A DNA stretch of 64,000 bases from an uncultured Bacilli bacterium (GTDB lineage: Bacteria > Bacillota_I > Bacilli_A > RFN20 > CAG-631). Shown in pieces: positions 24,749-33,961 of this stretch. How positions within the stretch are numbered: position 1 is the first letter of the stretch; the number at the start of each line of letters is the position of its first letter. Position numbers and translations under genes: made by a program. The notes under the pieces were generated by a model, which was given only the letters and a program-made list of their open reading frames with translations, was not told the DNA's origin and did no database searches. The stretch is from contig CANQFQ010000003.1 of the NCBI GenBank assembly GCA_947599835.1, positions 62,001 through 126,000 of the forward strand, given 5' to 3'.

Positions 24749-26830
24749 TTAATTATTTTTTATTTTCATTTGACTCATGAGTTTTTTCTTAGCAAGTCTT
24801 CGTATTCCTCTCGCTCCATAATTTTTACTTTCTTGCTGCAAAGCAATTTCCTTGGCTAAATCATCCAATGTAGCAATTTCATAATGAACTTTTGAAGCAT
24901 ATTCTTGAAGATAATCTTTTGCTAATTGAATGCAAGTATCTTCACTCAAAACATCAAAATTAACGACACAATCGATTCTATTTAAAAACTCTGGTCGAAA
25001 ATGATTGGAAATTTCATTTTGAACATCTTCGTGATTGTATTGATTGTTAACATAACCCATTTTATTTTTATGAAATAGCGTTTCACTAAAACCTAAATTT
25101 GAGGTCATAATGATAATCGTATTTCGAAAGTCAATTTTCTTTTTAGTTGAATCATAAAAATACCCTTCATCAAAAACACTTAAGAAAATATCTAAAACAT
25201 CTCGATGGGCTTTTTCAACTTCATCTAAAACAACGACAGAATGAGGATTTTTTCGAATATGATCAACAAGCAAACTTTGCCGTTCAAAGCCAACATAACC
25301 AGGAGGTGAACCAATTAACTTGGTTACAGAACTAGGTTCACTATATTCGGACATATCTAGTTTTATATATTTATCTTTATTTCCAAAATATTTCATCGCA
25401 ATTTGTTTTGCCGTTTCTGTTTTACCAACGCCCGTTGGACCTACAAACAAAAATACGCCTAAAGGTCTGTTTTCATCATTAATTCCCATTTCAATATATT
25501 CAATTTGTTCTATAATGGTAGCAATGGCTTTTTGCTGTCCGATTAAAATTTGATTCAAACTTTGTTCTAAAGCTTTTGCTTTATTGCCTTTTTCAATTTT
25601 CACTTTGAATAAATCTTCGATAACTTCTATAATTTCTTTTTCTTCTAATGATTTTTGATGATGATTATGTGCACGCACACTTGCGATATCTAAAACATCG
25701 ATAGCCTTATCAGGAAAATATCGATCACTAACATACAAATTACAATAATTGACAATTTTTTTAATGATATCTTCACCAATCAAAATGCCATGAAATTGTT
25801 CAAATTGGGGTTTTATTTCTTGGAGAATATGTAAGGTTTGTGCAAGAGAAGGTTCTTCAATTTTTACAACTTGAAATCTTCTTTCTAACGCCTTTTCTTT
25901 TTCAAAAATTTTAACATATTCATCATAAGTCGTGGCTCCGATACAACCGATCTCTCCTCTAGATAAATAAGGCTTTAAAATATTACTTGCATCAATTGCA
26001 CCTTCTGCTCCTCCAGCGCCGATAATATTATGTATTTCATCAATGAAAAGAATGGCATTTTCGTCTTCTTTGACTTTTTTAATAATCTTTTTTAATTTAT
26101 CTTCAAACTCGCCTCGATATTTTGTTCCCGCAATAATGCCAGAAATATCTAATTCATAAATCGTTTTTTCTTTTAATTTTTCCGGTACTTTCCCTAAATT
26201 AATAAGATGTGCAAAATATTCTACGATTGCGGTTTTTCCAACACCGGGTTCTCCAATTAATATGGCATTGGGTTTTTGCTTTCTTAATAAGGCTTCAAAT
26301 AATAAATTTAATTCGTTATCTCTTTCAATCAATATTGGCTTTTGTTTTAATGCTTTATTATTTAAATTAATTAAATCTGGAATATTATCTAATTCACTAT
26401 GTTTTTTTGTTTGTCGTTTCAATTCTTCAATCACGTTTTTAATGGGTACATTGAGTTTTTTTAATATTTCTAAAGCAATGTTTTCTTCCATTTCCAACAA
26501 ACATATACTTAAAGTTTCTAAACTAATTCTTTCTTCTTGCTTCTTTTTAGCCACTAAAATTGCTTCTTCAATCAGATTTTTCATAGCGATGGTATATTCC
26601 ATATAAAAGGGTTGCGTTGGTTTTTGTCCAAATAACTCTATTAATTCTTCTTGATAAATATTTGCTGTGACATTGTACGTTTCTAAAATAACTTTTAATT
26701 TTGAATCTTTTATTTTTAATAACGCAAGTAATAAATGTTCAGTTCCCACACTATTATGGCCGAAATCAAAAGCTAAGCTTTCTGCCAAAGCAATGGCCCG
26801 CTGAGCTTTTTCATTAAATCTACTAAGCAT
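24749..26830 (-). CDS. clpC: Clp-family AAA+ unfoldase (ClpC/ClpA-like, no middle domain)
   Basis: This 693-residue protein has an N-terminal double Clp_N repeat (FNEKAQRAIALAESLA, GTEHLLLALLK), AAA+ module 1 with Walker A GEPGVGKTA and Walker B ILFIDEIHN, and AAA+ module 2 with GPTGVGKTE and VVVLDEVEKAH, then the D2 C-domain. The start at 26830 follows AAGGTGAT. ClpC normally has about 810 residues with a coiled M-domain carrying a UVR motif. Here only some 25 residues join the modules, so the layout is ClpA-like. The loop KNKMGYV occupies the ClpP-binding VGF position. It probably feeds proteins to ClpP in the cytoplasm. The small gene downstream may be co-transcribed. Confidence 0.88.
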   Translation of the reverse strand: MLSRFNEKAQRAIALAESLAFDFGHNSVGTEHLLLALLKIKDSKLKVILETYNVTANIYQEELIELFGQKPTQPFYMEYTIAMKNLIEEAILVAKKKQEERISLETLSICLLEMEENIALEILKKLNVPIKNVIEELKRQTKKHSELDNIPDLINLNNKALKQKPILIERDNELNLLFEALLRKQKPNAILIGEPGVGKTAIVEYFAHLINLGKVPEKLKEKTIYELDISGIIAGTKYRGEFEDKLKKIIKKVKEDENAILFIDEIHNIIGAGGAEGAIDASNILKPYLSRGEIGCIGATTYDEYVKIFEKEKALERRFQVVKIEEPSLAQTLHILQEIKPQFEQFHGILIGEDIIKKIVNYCNLYVSDRYFPDKAIDVLDIASVRAHNHHQKSLEEKEIIEVIEDLFKVKIEKGNKAKALEQSLNQILIGQQKAIATIIEQIEYIEMGINDENRPLGVFLFVGPTGVGKTETAKQIAMKYFGNKDKYIKLDMSEYSEPSSVTKLIGSPPGYVGFERQSLLVDHIRKNPHSVVVLDEVEKAHRDVLDIFLSVFDEGYFYDSTKKKIDFRNTIIIMTSNLGFSETLFHKNKMGYVNNQYNHEDVQNEISNHFRPEFLNRIDCVVNFDVLSEDTCIQLAKDYLQEYASKVHYEIATLDDLAKEIALQQESKNYGARGIRRLAKKKLMSQMKIKNN

Positions 26831-26944
26831 TTTGCTATCACCTTCCAATTCGTTACCACTACTCAATAATATTAATTTTTTACTATAAATATTATAGGTA
26901 TTTCTATTTTTTTTAATGATTTAATAATTGACATTTTTTGGAAA

Positions 26945-26970
26945 ATAAAAAAGTGTGACTCGCACACTTT
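26945..26970 (-). terminator. Intrinsic terminator of the GH36-TldD-mutarotase operon
   Basis: Perfect stem AAAGTGTG/CACACTTT (26950-26957 with 26963-26970), 5-nt loop, followed on the minus strand by TTTATTTT. It overlaps the mutarotase stop codon. Confidence 0.85.
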
Positions 26971-27835
26971 AATGGATTAATTCAATCCAATAGGAACAAT
27001 CAAATTGTTCTTTAGGATCTAATTCTAAAACGCCTTTTTCTTCGATAGGATCAACATATTTTTGCGAAATTCCATTCCATGGTTCAAAACAAACAAAAGG
27101 TGCATCAACCACTAATGGTGACCAAATGGCAAATTTTTTAAATTCCGAAAAATAGAAGCGAATTGCTTTGTTGTGATGCTTCGATTTTAAGTCAATATAA
27201 TGTGACTTTAACCCTTCCATCACATAAGCATCCGGATCAAACATTTTATATTTTAATGGAATGATTTTTTGGTTTTCTAAAAAAGGTTCTGTTTCACTAG
27301 ATAAATAACTACCATTTAATTTGGTCTTTTCTACCGTTTCAAACGTTTCAAATTCTAAATAATAATCTTCAAAATGTTCATTCGGATAAAGAGGTACCTT
27401 GAATGCTGGATGGCCACCGACCATAAAATACATTTTATTTGTTCCTGTATTGATGACCTTATAAGAAACTTTGATTTTTGCTCCAATTAAAGTAAAAGTA
27501 ACAAAAAATTGAAAATGAAACGGATAACAAACAAACGTTTCTTGATCGTCTATTAACAAATAAGTGACCGAATGGGTATCGCTTTCATATTCAATAAATT
27601 CTTTTTCTCTAGCAAAACCATGCGTATTGATAAAATATTCTTTGCCCTGATATGTATATTTTTTATTAACAAAACGACTAATGATAGGAAATAATACGGG
27701 AGACCGTCTTGCCCAGTATAGCGGATTTCCATCATGCATTCTAGAAACTCCATCGGAATCTATAATTTCTTGTAATTCTGCACCAAAAGAACTCGTTTTG
27801 ATGATCATATATTCATTTTTTAAAGTTTTAATCAT
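26969..27835 (-). CDS. Aldose 1-epimerase (galactose mutarotase) family, LacX-like
   Basis: This 288-residue protein has the beta-sandwich mutarotase pattern: GAELQEI near residue 14, WARRSPVLFPIISR, INTHGFAREKEF (His of the first pair), MVGGHPAFKVPL (second His) and CFEPWNGI with the base Glu region near residue 260. The LacX subgroup is common in galactoside operons of Firmicutes. It would interconvert alpha and beta anomers of galactose or glucose released by the GH36 enzyme encoded upstream in the same operon. AAGGGTGA precedes the ATG. It is the last gene of the operon. Confidence 0.85.
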   Translation of the reverse strand: MIKTLKNEYMIIKTSSFGAELQEIIDSDGVSRMHDGNPLYWARRSPVLFPIISRFVNKKYTYQGKEYFINTHGFAREKEFIEYESDTHSVTYLLIDDQETFVCYPFHFQFFVTFTLIGAKIKVSYKVINTGTNKMYFMVGGHPAFKVPLYPNEHFEDYYLEFETFETVEKTKLNGSYLSSETEPFLENQKIIPLKYKMFDPDAYVMEGLKSHYIDLKSKHHNKAIRFYFSEFKKFAIWSPLVVDAPFVCFEPWNGISQKYVDPIEEKGVLELDPKEQFDCSYWIELIH

Positions 27836-27847
27836 TTGTCTTCACCC

Positions 27848-28138
27848 TTAAACTAAAAAAATTAACATGATGATGCCTAAACCTAGCACCACAGCACTTA
27901 AAATAGGAATCGTAATGTAACGTTTTTTTTCTTTTCTTCTCATCAATGCATCGACATTAATAATTGCAATATATAAGATAATGACGGCAAAATATACAAA
28001 AGATAAAATGAGATTTAAACCTTCTTTTACAATAGTTAGACTTGGAACAAAAGAGACTAAAATTAAAAACAAATTTAAAGCGCAAAGAATCGACAAAACG
28101 ATAATATTTTTTATAAAATCTTTTTTAGTTTTTTCCAT
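27848..28138 (-). CDS. Small three-helix membrane protein, unknown
   Basis: This 96-residue protein has hydrophobic segments near residues 10-30, 35-60 and 75-95 and a basic stretch RRKEKKR between the last two. The ATG follows the GDPD stop by four bases and has no ribosome site of its own, so it is probably translated by re-initiation from the upstream gene. I do not recognise a family. Its position between a membrane-anchored phosphodiesterase and a mutarotase gives no clear clue. Confidence 0.6.
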   Translation of the reverse strand: MEKTKKDFIKNIIVLSILCALNLFLILVSFVPSLTIVKEGLNLILSFVYFAVIILYIAIINVDALMRRKEKKRYITIPILSAVVLGLGIIMLIFLV

Positions 28139-28142
28139 AATT

Positions 28143-29006
28143 TTATAAATCTAAGTTTTCAAAGATGACATTATCACAATGATCTTTGACTTTATCATAA
28201 ATTTCTTGATTCGTTACTGTCCATACCAAAAGTTTCGCGCCTAATTTTCTTAATACTCTATTTGTATATTGTTCAGCACCTGGCCAACAATAAGATGTAA
28301 AATGAGGTCGTCCAATAAAATTACTAAATAAATTCGTGTATAAAAATCGACGATGCCATTTCATTTTTTTATTTGACATATAGTTAAAACATAATTGTCC
28401 TCGAGGAATTTCAGGGGCATTTTTCTTGAACCATTTTAATGAAAATGGTGAAAAGGCTTGAATCACATATCTTCCTTTATATGCTCTTAGAATCGGTAAT
28501 GCAGCAGCTTCAAGTTTACCATTATAAGAATCTTTGATTTCAATTAATAAACCCACACGATCATCAACAAAATCGAGAAATTCTTGTAATTCCATAATTT
28601 GTTGTTCGCCATCCATCAATCGATATTGTTTTACTTCTTTAAGTGTTAAATCATTGATCACTACATTTTTTACACCACACATCCGATCTAATGTCCCATC
28701 GTGTATTACAACAACTTTATTATCTTTAGTAACATTTAAATCGATTTCAATATGATATCCTTTATCAATAGCTCTTTGAAAAGCAATTTTTGAATTTTCA
28801 GGGACTTCTTTATTTCCTAAATGATAACCTCGATGTGCGATAGGTTTTTCAAATAGCCAATCAAATTTTTTTAATTTTTTAGATTTTCTTCCGGGTAATA
28901 GCATTAAAAATAAGCTTAAAAACAAGAGCAAAACGAATCCGATACATACACCAAAAACAATTAATAAAATTTCAATGGTTTGATTTTCAATATATATTGC
29001 TAACAT
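28143..29006 (-). CDS. Membrane-anchored glycerophosphodiester phosphodiesterase (GDPD)
   Basis: This 287-residue protein has one N-terminal membrane helix (about residues 10-35) followed by a TIM-barrel GDPD domain. PIAHRGYHLGNKEVPENS contains the catalytic His-Arg and the Glu metal ligand. HIEIDLNVTKDNKVVVIHDG holds the E-x-D pair and the second catalytic His, and LLIEIKD has a further Glu. The C-terminal LLVWTVTNQE is typical. GDPD enzymes release glycerol 3-phosphate from glycerophosphodiesters, including lipid head groups and teichoic acid pieces. Whether the domain faces in or out is not certain. It lies inside the galactosidase operon. Confidence 0.9.
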   Translation of the reverse strand: MLAIYIENQTIEILLIVFGVCIGFVLLLFLSLFLMLLPGRKSKKLKKFDWLFEKPIAHRGYHLGNKEVPENSKIAFQRAIDKGYHIEIDLNVTKDNKVVVIHDGTLDRMCGVKNVVINDLTLKEVKQYRLMDGEQQIMELQEFLDFVDDRVGLLIEIKDSYNGKLEAAALPILRAYKGRYVIQAFSPFSLKWFKKNAPEIPRGQLCFNYMSNKKMKWHRRFLYTNLFSNFIGRPHFTSYCWPGAEQYTNRVLRKLGAKLLVWTVTNQEIYDKVKDHCDNVIFENLDL

Positions 29007-29025
29007 AAATACTCACTTTCCTTTT

Positions 29026-30345
29026 TTATTTTGATATATTTATTTTTTCTAAAATTGCAAATTTAGGCATTTTTATATTATTCATTTGACAACTTTCTTT
29101 ACTGAACGAAATGGTCTTAATGCTATTTAAAGCATTTCCCACGATGGATCCACCTGTAATTGGAATTACCTCACCTTTTTTGGTATGATAATATCCAAAC
29201 CGAATTTCACTTCCAAAATCACCTGTTAATAAATCTACATTCATATCGGATAAAGATATGATTTCAAGGTAAGCTTCTTTATTTAATTGTTCCATTGTCG
29301 CAGTTCCACATTCGACAACGATATTTTGGAATTGTCCATTATTCGGTAAATGCATATATTGCGCTTTTTGCATCGAGCCCCAAACATTAACTACCTTTCC
29401 TTGATCAATAATGCGTAGAGAACGGAGTGCAATTCCATCTTCATCATATAAAGTGTTTTTGGATGAACCCGGCAATAACGGTTCTAACGTTATCGTTAAT
29501 TTATCGCACGAATCGGAACTTTTTTGGATTTCATCGCCTACCTTATAATCAGAATAACGATCAAAAAGAGCGTCAATTTTTACTTTATCTACAAAGAAAG
29601 TTAAAAATGTTTTTAAAGCTTCGTTTTTCAAAATGACCTTCGCGTTCTTTTCGATTTCAATTTGTCGCGTTGCTTTAAATCTATTTTTCGCCTCTTCAAA
29701 TAAATTATTAACAACACCTTTAATATAATTATGATTTAACGTATCAAATTCAAAAAATTGATGTAATTCAACTTCTTCGGTATTTTCATCTTTAATATGT
29801 TCATACCAAGTCACAACAAGATCTAATTGAGCATAACTTTTTGCATAGATAAATTCGTGTTCTAAAGAATTGAGAAAATGTCTTTTTTCAAAATTAACAA
29901 AAATCTCACAAGAATTAATATATCCATTGGCATAAGTGTTTGCTTCAAAAACAATATCCGCTATTAAAAAGGCTGCTTCTTTAAGTGAATGCCCATAAAA
30001 AGAAACTTCTTTGTCATTTCCCCGTTCTTGTTGTTTATCGACTAAATTATAGGGTTGATTCAACGATAAATTCGTTAATTCTTCGGCTTCGTTTAGTTTA
30101 TCTTCCATTTCTTCTTGTGTCATATTCGGAGTTAAAGTGCAACAATATTCTCCTTGTTTCTTGTTACCTTTACTTGTGTATTCTTTATATAATGTCACTA
30201 AATACTCTTTCGTTTCTAAACTCCGATTCATGTCTAAATTTTGTTTAATAAAAAATAATTGATAACTATGAACGATTTTTTCTTCTATTTTCCATCCTTT
30301 GAGAGATTTTCGTTCGTTCAGTAAGGATTTTATTTTTTCAATCAT
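29026..30345 (-). CDS. TldE/PmbA-like metalloprotease partner subunit
   Basis: This 439-residue protein of the TldD/PmbA family overlaps the tldD stop by four bases (ATGA). It has the family's two-domain layout, with late conserved stretches such as RSLRIIDQGKVVNVWGSMQKAQYM, MNVDLLTGDFGSEIRFGYY and ITGGSIVGNALNSI. It has no HExxxH motif, so it is the non-catalytic TldE partner. TldD and TldE form a heterodimeric protease that threads and cuts unfolded peptides. It is more divergent than typical PmbA. The target here is unknown. Confidence 0.8.
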   Translation of the reverse strand: MIEKIKSLLNERKSLKGWKIEEKIVHSYQLFFIKQNLDMNRSLETKEYLVTLYKEYTSKGNKKQGEYCCTLTPNMTQEEMEDKLNEAEELTNLSLNQPYNLVDKQQERGNDKEVSFYGHSLKEAAFLIADIVFEANTYANGYINSCEIFVNFEKRHFLNSLEHEFIYAKSYAQLDLVVTWYEHIKDENTEEVELHQFFEFDTLNHNYIKGVVNNLFEEAKNRFKATRQIEIEKNAKVILKNEALKTFLTFFVDKVKIDALFDRYSDYKVGDEIQKSSDSCDKLTITLEPLLPGSSKNTLYDEDGIALRSLRIIDQGKVVNVWGSMQKAQYMHLPNNGQFQNIVVECGTATMEQLNKEAYLEIISLSDMNVDLLTGDFGSEIRFGYYHTKKGEVIPITGGSIVGNALNSIKTISFSKESCQMNNIKMPKFAILEKINISK

Positions 30346-31763
30346 CCAATGTTCACCTTTGCTTTCAAATAAGGTCCACCATCTGCTGTTTTAGATTTTT
30401 CTTTATCCCCTTTACAACAATATCCTGAACCAAATAATAGAAAATCTTGACTCGTCATAGAAATCGATTGTAGAATTTCCAAGACATTGCCGTTCATATA
30501 GATTGGTGAATAAATCTTACCCGTATATTTTCCATCAATAATTTCTCTTCCAATTAACGCTATAGCTTGTAATCCCCAGTTTTTAGGATCTTCCATTCCA
30601 CTATAGGCGTTGCATACCAACATTCCTTTTTTAGTTTGTGAAACCATATCATCTAAGATACTTGCTCCTCTTTCAAAATAAGTCGTTGTCATTCGAGTAT
30701 AGGCTTTCCGCTTATAAGATTCTCTTTTGCCATTTCCCGTAGGTAAAATATTTAATTTTAAAGCTGATAAAGTATCCGCAATTCCGGTTTGTAAAACTCC
30801 ATTTTTAATAATTATCGTATCTTGGGCTAAAACACCTTCATCATCAAAAAAATAAGAAGAACAATTTTCAAAAGGTTTAGCTCCATCATGCATTTGAATC
30901 ATTTCTGATGCCACCGGTTTTTGAATAAATTCTTTGGCCTTAGCACGATTTTTTACAAACATATCCATCTCTACACCATGACCAAAAGCTTCATGTGCAA
31001 TTAGACCCGTTACATCTGGTGATGTAATAATTTCATATTCTCCTGGAGCAGGTTTTGTACTATCAAGTAAAGCAATGGCATCTTGAATGACACGATGTTC
31101 TCTTTTTTCTAATTCCTTTAAGACGCCTGTAACCGTAATATTAGAAACTGCTTCAAAATTAGATTTTGTGGTATCATTTCTATTTACAATTACAGATAAA
31201 CGACCATTAACCCAAGGATAAACTTGTTCTAAATCTTTTTGTGAAGATAAAAACATTTTAGAAATGGTAAGGTATTCAATGCTGCTTTGTGCACTAATAA
31301 TATATTCACTTTCAATAAAAGCAGTTTCGACTAATTTTTTACAATAATTGATTAATTCTTTGATTGTATAATCTCGATCTTGAATGTCCTTTTGAAAGCT
31401 TTGTTGCATACTTTCTTCTTGAATTAACGGATATTCCGATTCTTTTAAATAAATCGATTTGGCAATTAATTCTTGTACATCTAATTCAGAAGAAATTTTG
31501 TCATAAATTTCTTTAATATTTTGCGAATCAATGCTATTGAAAGAATATTCACTATAAAATTTTCCGTTAAAAACGCGAACAACAAAACCTTTTTCTTGCA
31601 TAGGATGTTCTTTAATTTGAACGCCATTGGCATTCGCCTTAATCACTTTTCCATCACAATCATTTGCTAAAATGGAAACGTAAACATATTTTGCACTTAG
31701 CATTTGAATTAATCTTTTTAATAAAGGCTTAATTGTCGTAAGATACTTAGAAAATTCTTCCAT
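30342..31763 (-). CDS. tldD: TldD-like metalloprotease
   Basis: This 473-residue TldD-family protein has a zinc motif at about residue 255 (LIAHEAFGHGVEMD, the HExxxH form) and a late conserved cysteine region, QDFLLFGSGYCCKGDK. EYEIITSPDVTG precedes the motif as in E. coli TldD. It partners with the TldE-like product encoded immediately downstream. In enterobacteria the pair matures microcin B17 and degrades CcdA. In other bacteria it may process ribosomally made peptides. It starts after AGGAGG, 18 bases after the GH36 gene. No peptide precursor gene is visible in this operon. Confidence 0.88.
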   Translation of the reverse strand: MEEFSKYLTTIKPLLKRLIQMLSAKYVYVSILANDCDGKVIKANANGVQIKEHPMQEKGFVVRVFNGKFYSEYSFNSIDSQNIKEIYDKISSELDVQELIAKSIYLKESEYPLIQEESMQQSFQKDIQDRDYTIKELINYCKKLVETAFIESEYIISAQSSIEYLTISKMFLSSQKDLEQVYPWVNGRLSVIVNRNDTTKSNFEAVSNITVTGVLKELEKREHRVIQDAIALLDSTKPAPGEYEIITSPDVTGLIAHEAFGHGVEMDMFVKNRAKAKEFIQKPVASEMIQMHDGAKPFENCSSYFFDDEGVLAQDTIIIKNGVLQTGIADTLSALKLNILPTGNGKRESYKRKAYTRMTTTYFERGASILDDMVSQTKKGMLVCNAYSGMEDPKNWGLQAIALIGREIIDGKYTGKIYSPIYMNGNVLEILQSISMTSQDFLLFGSGYCCKGDKEKSKTADGGPYLKAKVNIG

Positions 31764-31780
31764 TGTATCTCTACCTCCTT

Positions 31781-33943
31781 TTATTTTACCATTTTAAATT
31801 CATATAAAATACCATGAAAATCATAAGGGTGTCTTGGAAGTAAAATTCCTACATTCATGAGTTCACTGCCAGTATAAATTTCTTTGGTATTTATGTCTTG
31901 ATAATGACGATGTGGTTCTAATCCTTTTAATTTTAACCAATCAAATTCATTGGTTGCTCCATTCAAAATTCTCACATACATCACATAACAATGTTTTTTA
32001 TCTTTGCTTACAAAACTCCAACAACAATCTTTATTAGATTCAAATGGATTACGTAAACGATAAAAATCACTTTGATATAAACATTTTCGTAAATTTTTAT
32101 ATGTTTTTGTTTGTGCTTTAACCATTTCACGTTCTTGTTTTGAAAGAACTTGTGGATTCAATTCATACCCAAAATTAGCTGACATTGCAACAATTCCTCG
32201 AGTATTAAAAGGAGTGACTCTACCCGTTTGATGATTTGGAGTGACTGAAACATGTCCCACCATGGTTGTTGGAGGATAAACCATTGAAGTTCCATATTGA
32301 ATAAATAATCTTTCAATGGCATCCGAATCATCACTCGTCCAAATTTGAGGAGTATAATATAAAACTCCTGGATCTACTCTTCCGCCGCCACCAGAGCAGC
32401 CTTCAATTAACAAATGAGGATATCGTGTAGTTAATCTCTCTAAAATGCTATATAAACCTAAAACATAACGATGACATAATTCTTGGTTCGGAGTTTCTGT
32501 AATATTTCGATTAAAATCCCACTTGATATAACTTAAATCAATTTCATCGACAATTTTTGAAATGCTATCCACGATATAATCACAAACTTTTGGATTGGAT
32601 AAATCTAGAACCAATTGACAACGAGAAACAGCATGTTCACGATCTGCAACTTTTATTGCGTATTCTGGATGAGCACGATATAAATCACTATCGATTGAGA
32701 TCATTTCGGGTTCAAACCAAAGTCCAAAATTTAATCCATTTTCTTTCGCTAATCGAGCAACTTCTTTTAATCCTCCTGGCAATTTATCAAGATTTACCTT
32801 CCAATCTCCTAAGGAAGATTCATCATTGTTTCGTTTGCCAAACCAACCATCGTCTAAAACAAAGGTTTCGATTCCTAAACCTTTTGCTGATTTTAATAAA
32901 GCTGCAAGTTTTTCTTGATTAAAATCAAAATAAGTGGCTTCCCAATTGTTGACTACAATTGGATGATGATAATGCCGTTTGATTAATCTTTCATTGTATA
33001 AATTATGAAATGTTTGGGACATACCATTTAATCCTGTACAAGAATAAACCATTACAACTTCTGGCGTTTCAAAAGTTTCGCCAGGTTTTAATGTCCAAGA
33101 AAAATCGAACGATCCAAGTCCCATTTGCACTCTAGCTGTATCTCTTTGATCTACTTCAACAGCGCCTTCATAATTACCACTATACACAAAATTAATACCA
33201 TAAACTTCCCCATAATCTTCTGTGGTATCTTTTTTTAATAACGCAAAGAAAGGATTTAACATATGACTTGAAGAACCTCTTCGACTTTCAATTTTTGTTA
33301 TTCCGTGACGAAGCGGTGTAATTTCAATATGTCTTTCTTTGCAATGTGTGCCATGTAATTGTAAAAATTGATAATCTTTGTCGTGTAAATCAAAACTACA
33401 AGAAACGACTTTTTTCAATTTTACTGTTTGTTTTCCTTGATTGATGACTTGTACATGACGCGTAATCACATCCCGATCATGATAGACATTATAAATCAAA
33501 CATACGATGATTTGTGTCACTGCGTCTTTTAAATAAACTTTTAATGTGTGGGTTTCGCCATCTTCGCTTCTTAAGGATGGCATTCCCGTAATCGCTGGCT
33601 TTTGATCGACAATTTCATGTTTTAAATAACGAAAATCAGTGATTCTTGATCCATTTTCTTGTTCTACGATAATGGCAGGAATACGAAAATCAGTATAGCC
33701 AAAAGAAGGATATTCTTGAGGCAAAGTATCTAAACTAACTTTACGATCCTTAAAAAATTCAAGAGGCGATGGTGAAAAACCAAGTTCTCGTGATACAATT
33801 CTTCTTGAAGGGTGTAACATTTCTACCTTTTTTCCATAATAAAGATGGGCTAAATAACGATCATAAGCCACACCTAAAATATAGGAACTATTTTTACATT
33901 CGAGATGAAATGTTTTTTCCTTTTCGTTATAAAATATAGGCAT
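31781..33943 (-). CDS. Alpha-galactosidase, glycoside hydrolase family 36
   Basis: This 720-residue GH36 enzyme has an N-terminal beta-sandwich (about residues 1-330), a TIM barrel (about 330-630) and a C-terminal beta domain. Active-site landmarks are FVLDDGWFGKRNND (about 360), LGDWKVN, LWFEPEMIS, YIKWDFNRN with the nucleophile Asp (about 476), and WTSDDSDAIER with the acid/base Asp (about 538). CSGGGGRVDPG is also typical. The length matches the AgaA/RafA-type tetrameric enzymes. There is no signal peptide, so it hydrolyses imported raffinose- or melibiose-type galactosides in the cytoplasm. It starts after GGGAGG. A transporter for its substrate is not in the operon. Confidence 0.93.
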   Translation of the reverse strand: MPIFYNEKEKTFHLECKNSSYILGVAYDRYLAHLYYGKKVEMLHPSRRIVSRELGFSPSPLEFFKDRKVSLDTLPQEYPSFGYTDFRIPAIIVEQENGSRITDFRYLKHEIVDQKPAITGMPSLRSEDGETHTLKVYLKDAVTQIIVCLIYNVYHDRDVITRHVQVINQGKQTVKLKKVVSCSFDLHDKDYQFLQLHGTHCKERHIEITPLRHGITKIESRRGSSSHMLNPFFALLKKDTTEDYGEVYGINFVYSGNYEGAVEVDQRDTARVQMGLGSFDFSWTLKPGETFETPEVVMVYSCTGLNGMSQTFHNLYNERLIKRHYHHPIVVNNWEATYFDFNQEKLAALLKSAKGLGIETFVLDDGWFGKRNNDESSLGDWKVNLDKLPGGLKEVARLAKENGLNFGLWFEPEMISIDSDLYRAHPEYAIKVADREHAVSRCQLVLDLSNPKVCDYIVDSISKIVDEIDLSYIKWDFNRNITETPNQELCHRYVLGLYSILERLTTRYPHLLIEGCSGGGGRVDPGVLYYTPQIWTSDDSDAIERLFIQYGTSMVYPPTTMVGHVSVTPNHQTGRVTPFNTRGIVAMSANFGYELNPQVLSKQEREMVKAQTKTYKNLRKCLYQSDFYRLRNPFESNKDCCWSFVSKDKKHCYVMYVRILNGATNEFDWLKLKGLEPHRHYQDINTKEIYTGSELMNVGILLPRHPYDFHGILYEFKMVK

Positions 33944-33961
33944 AAAATACCTCCCAATGAA

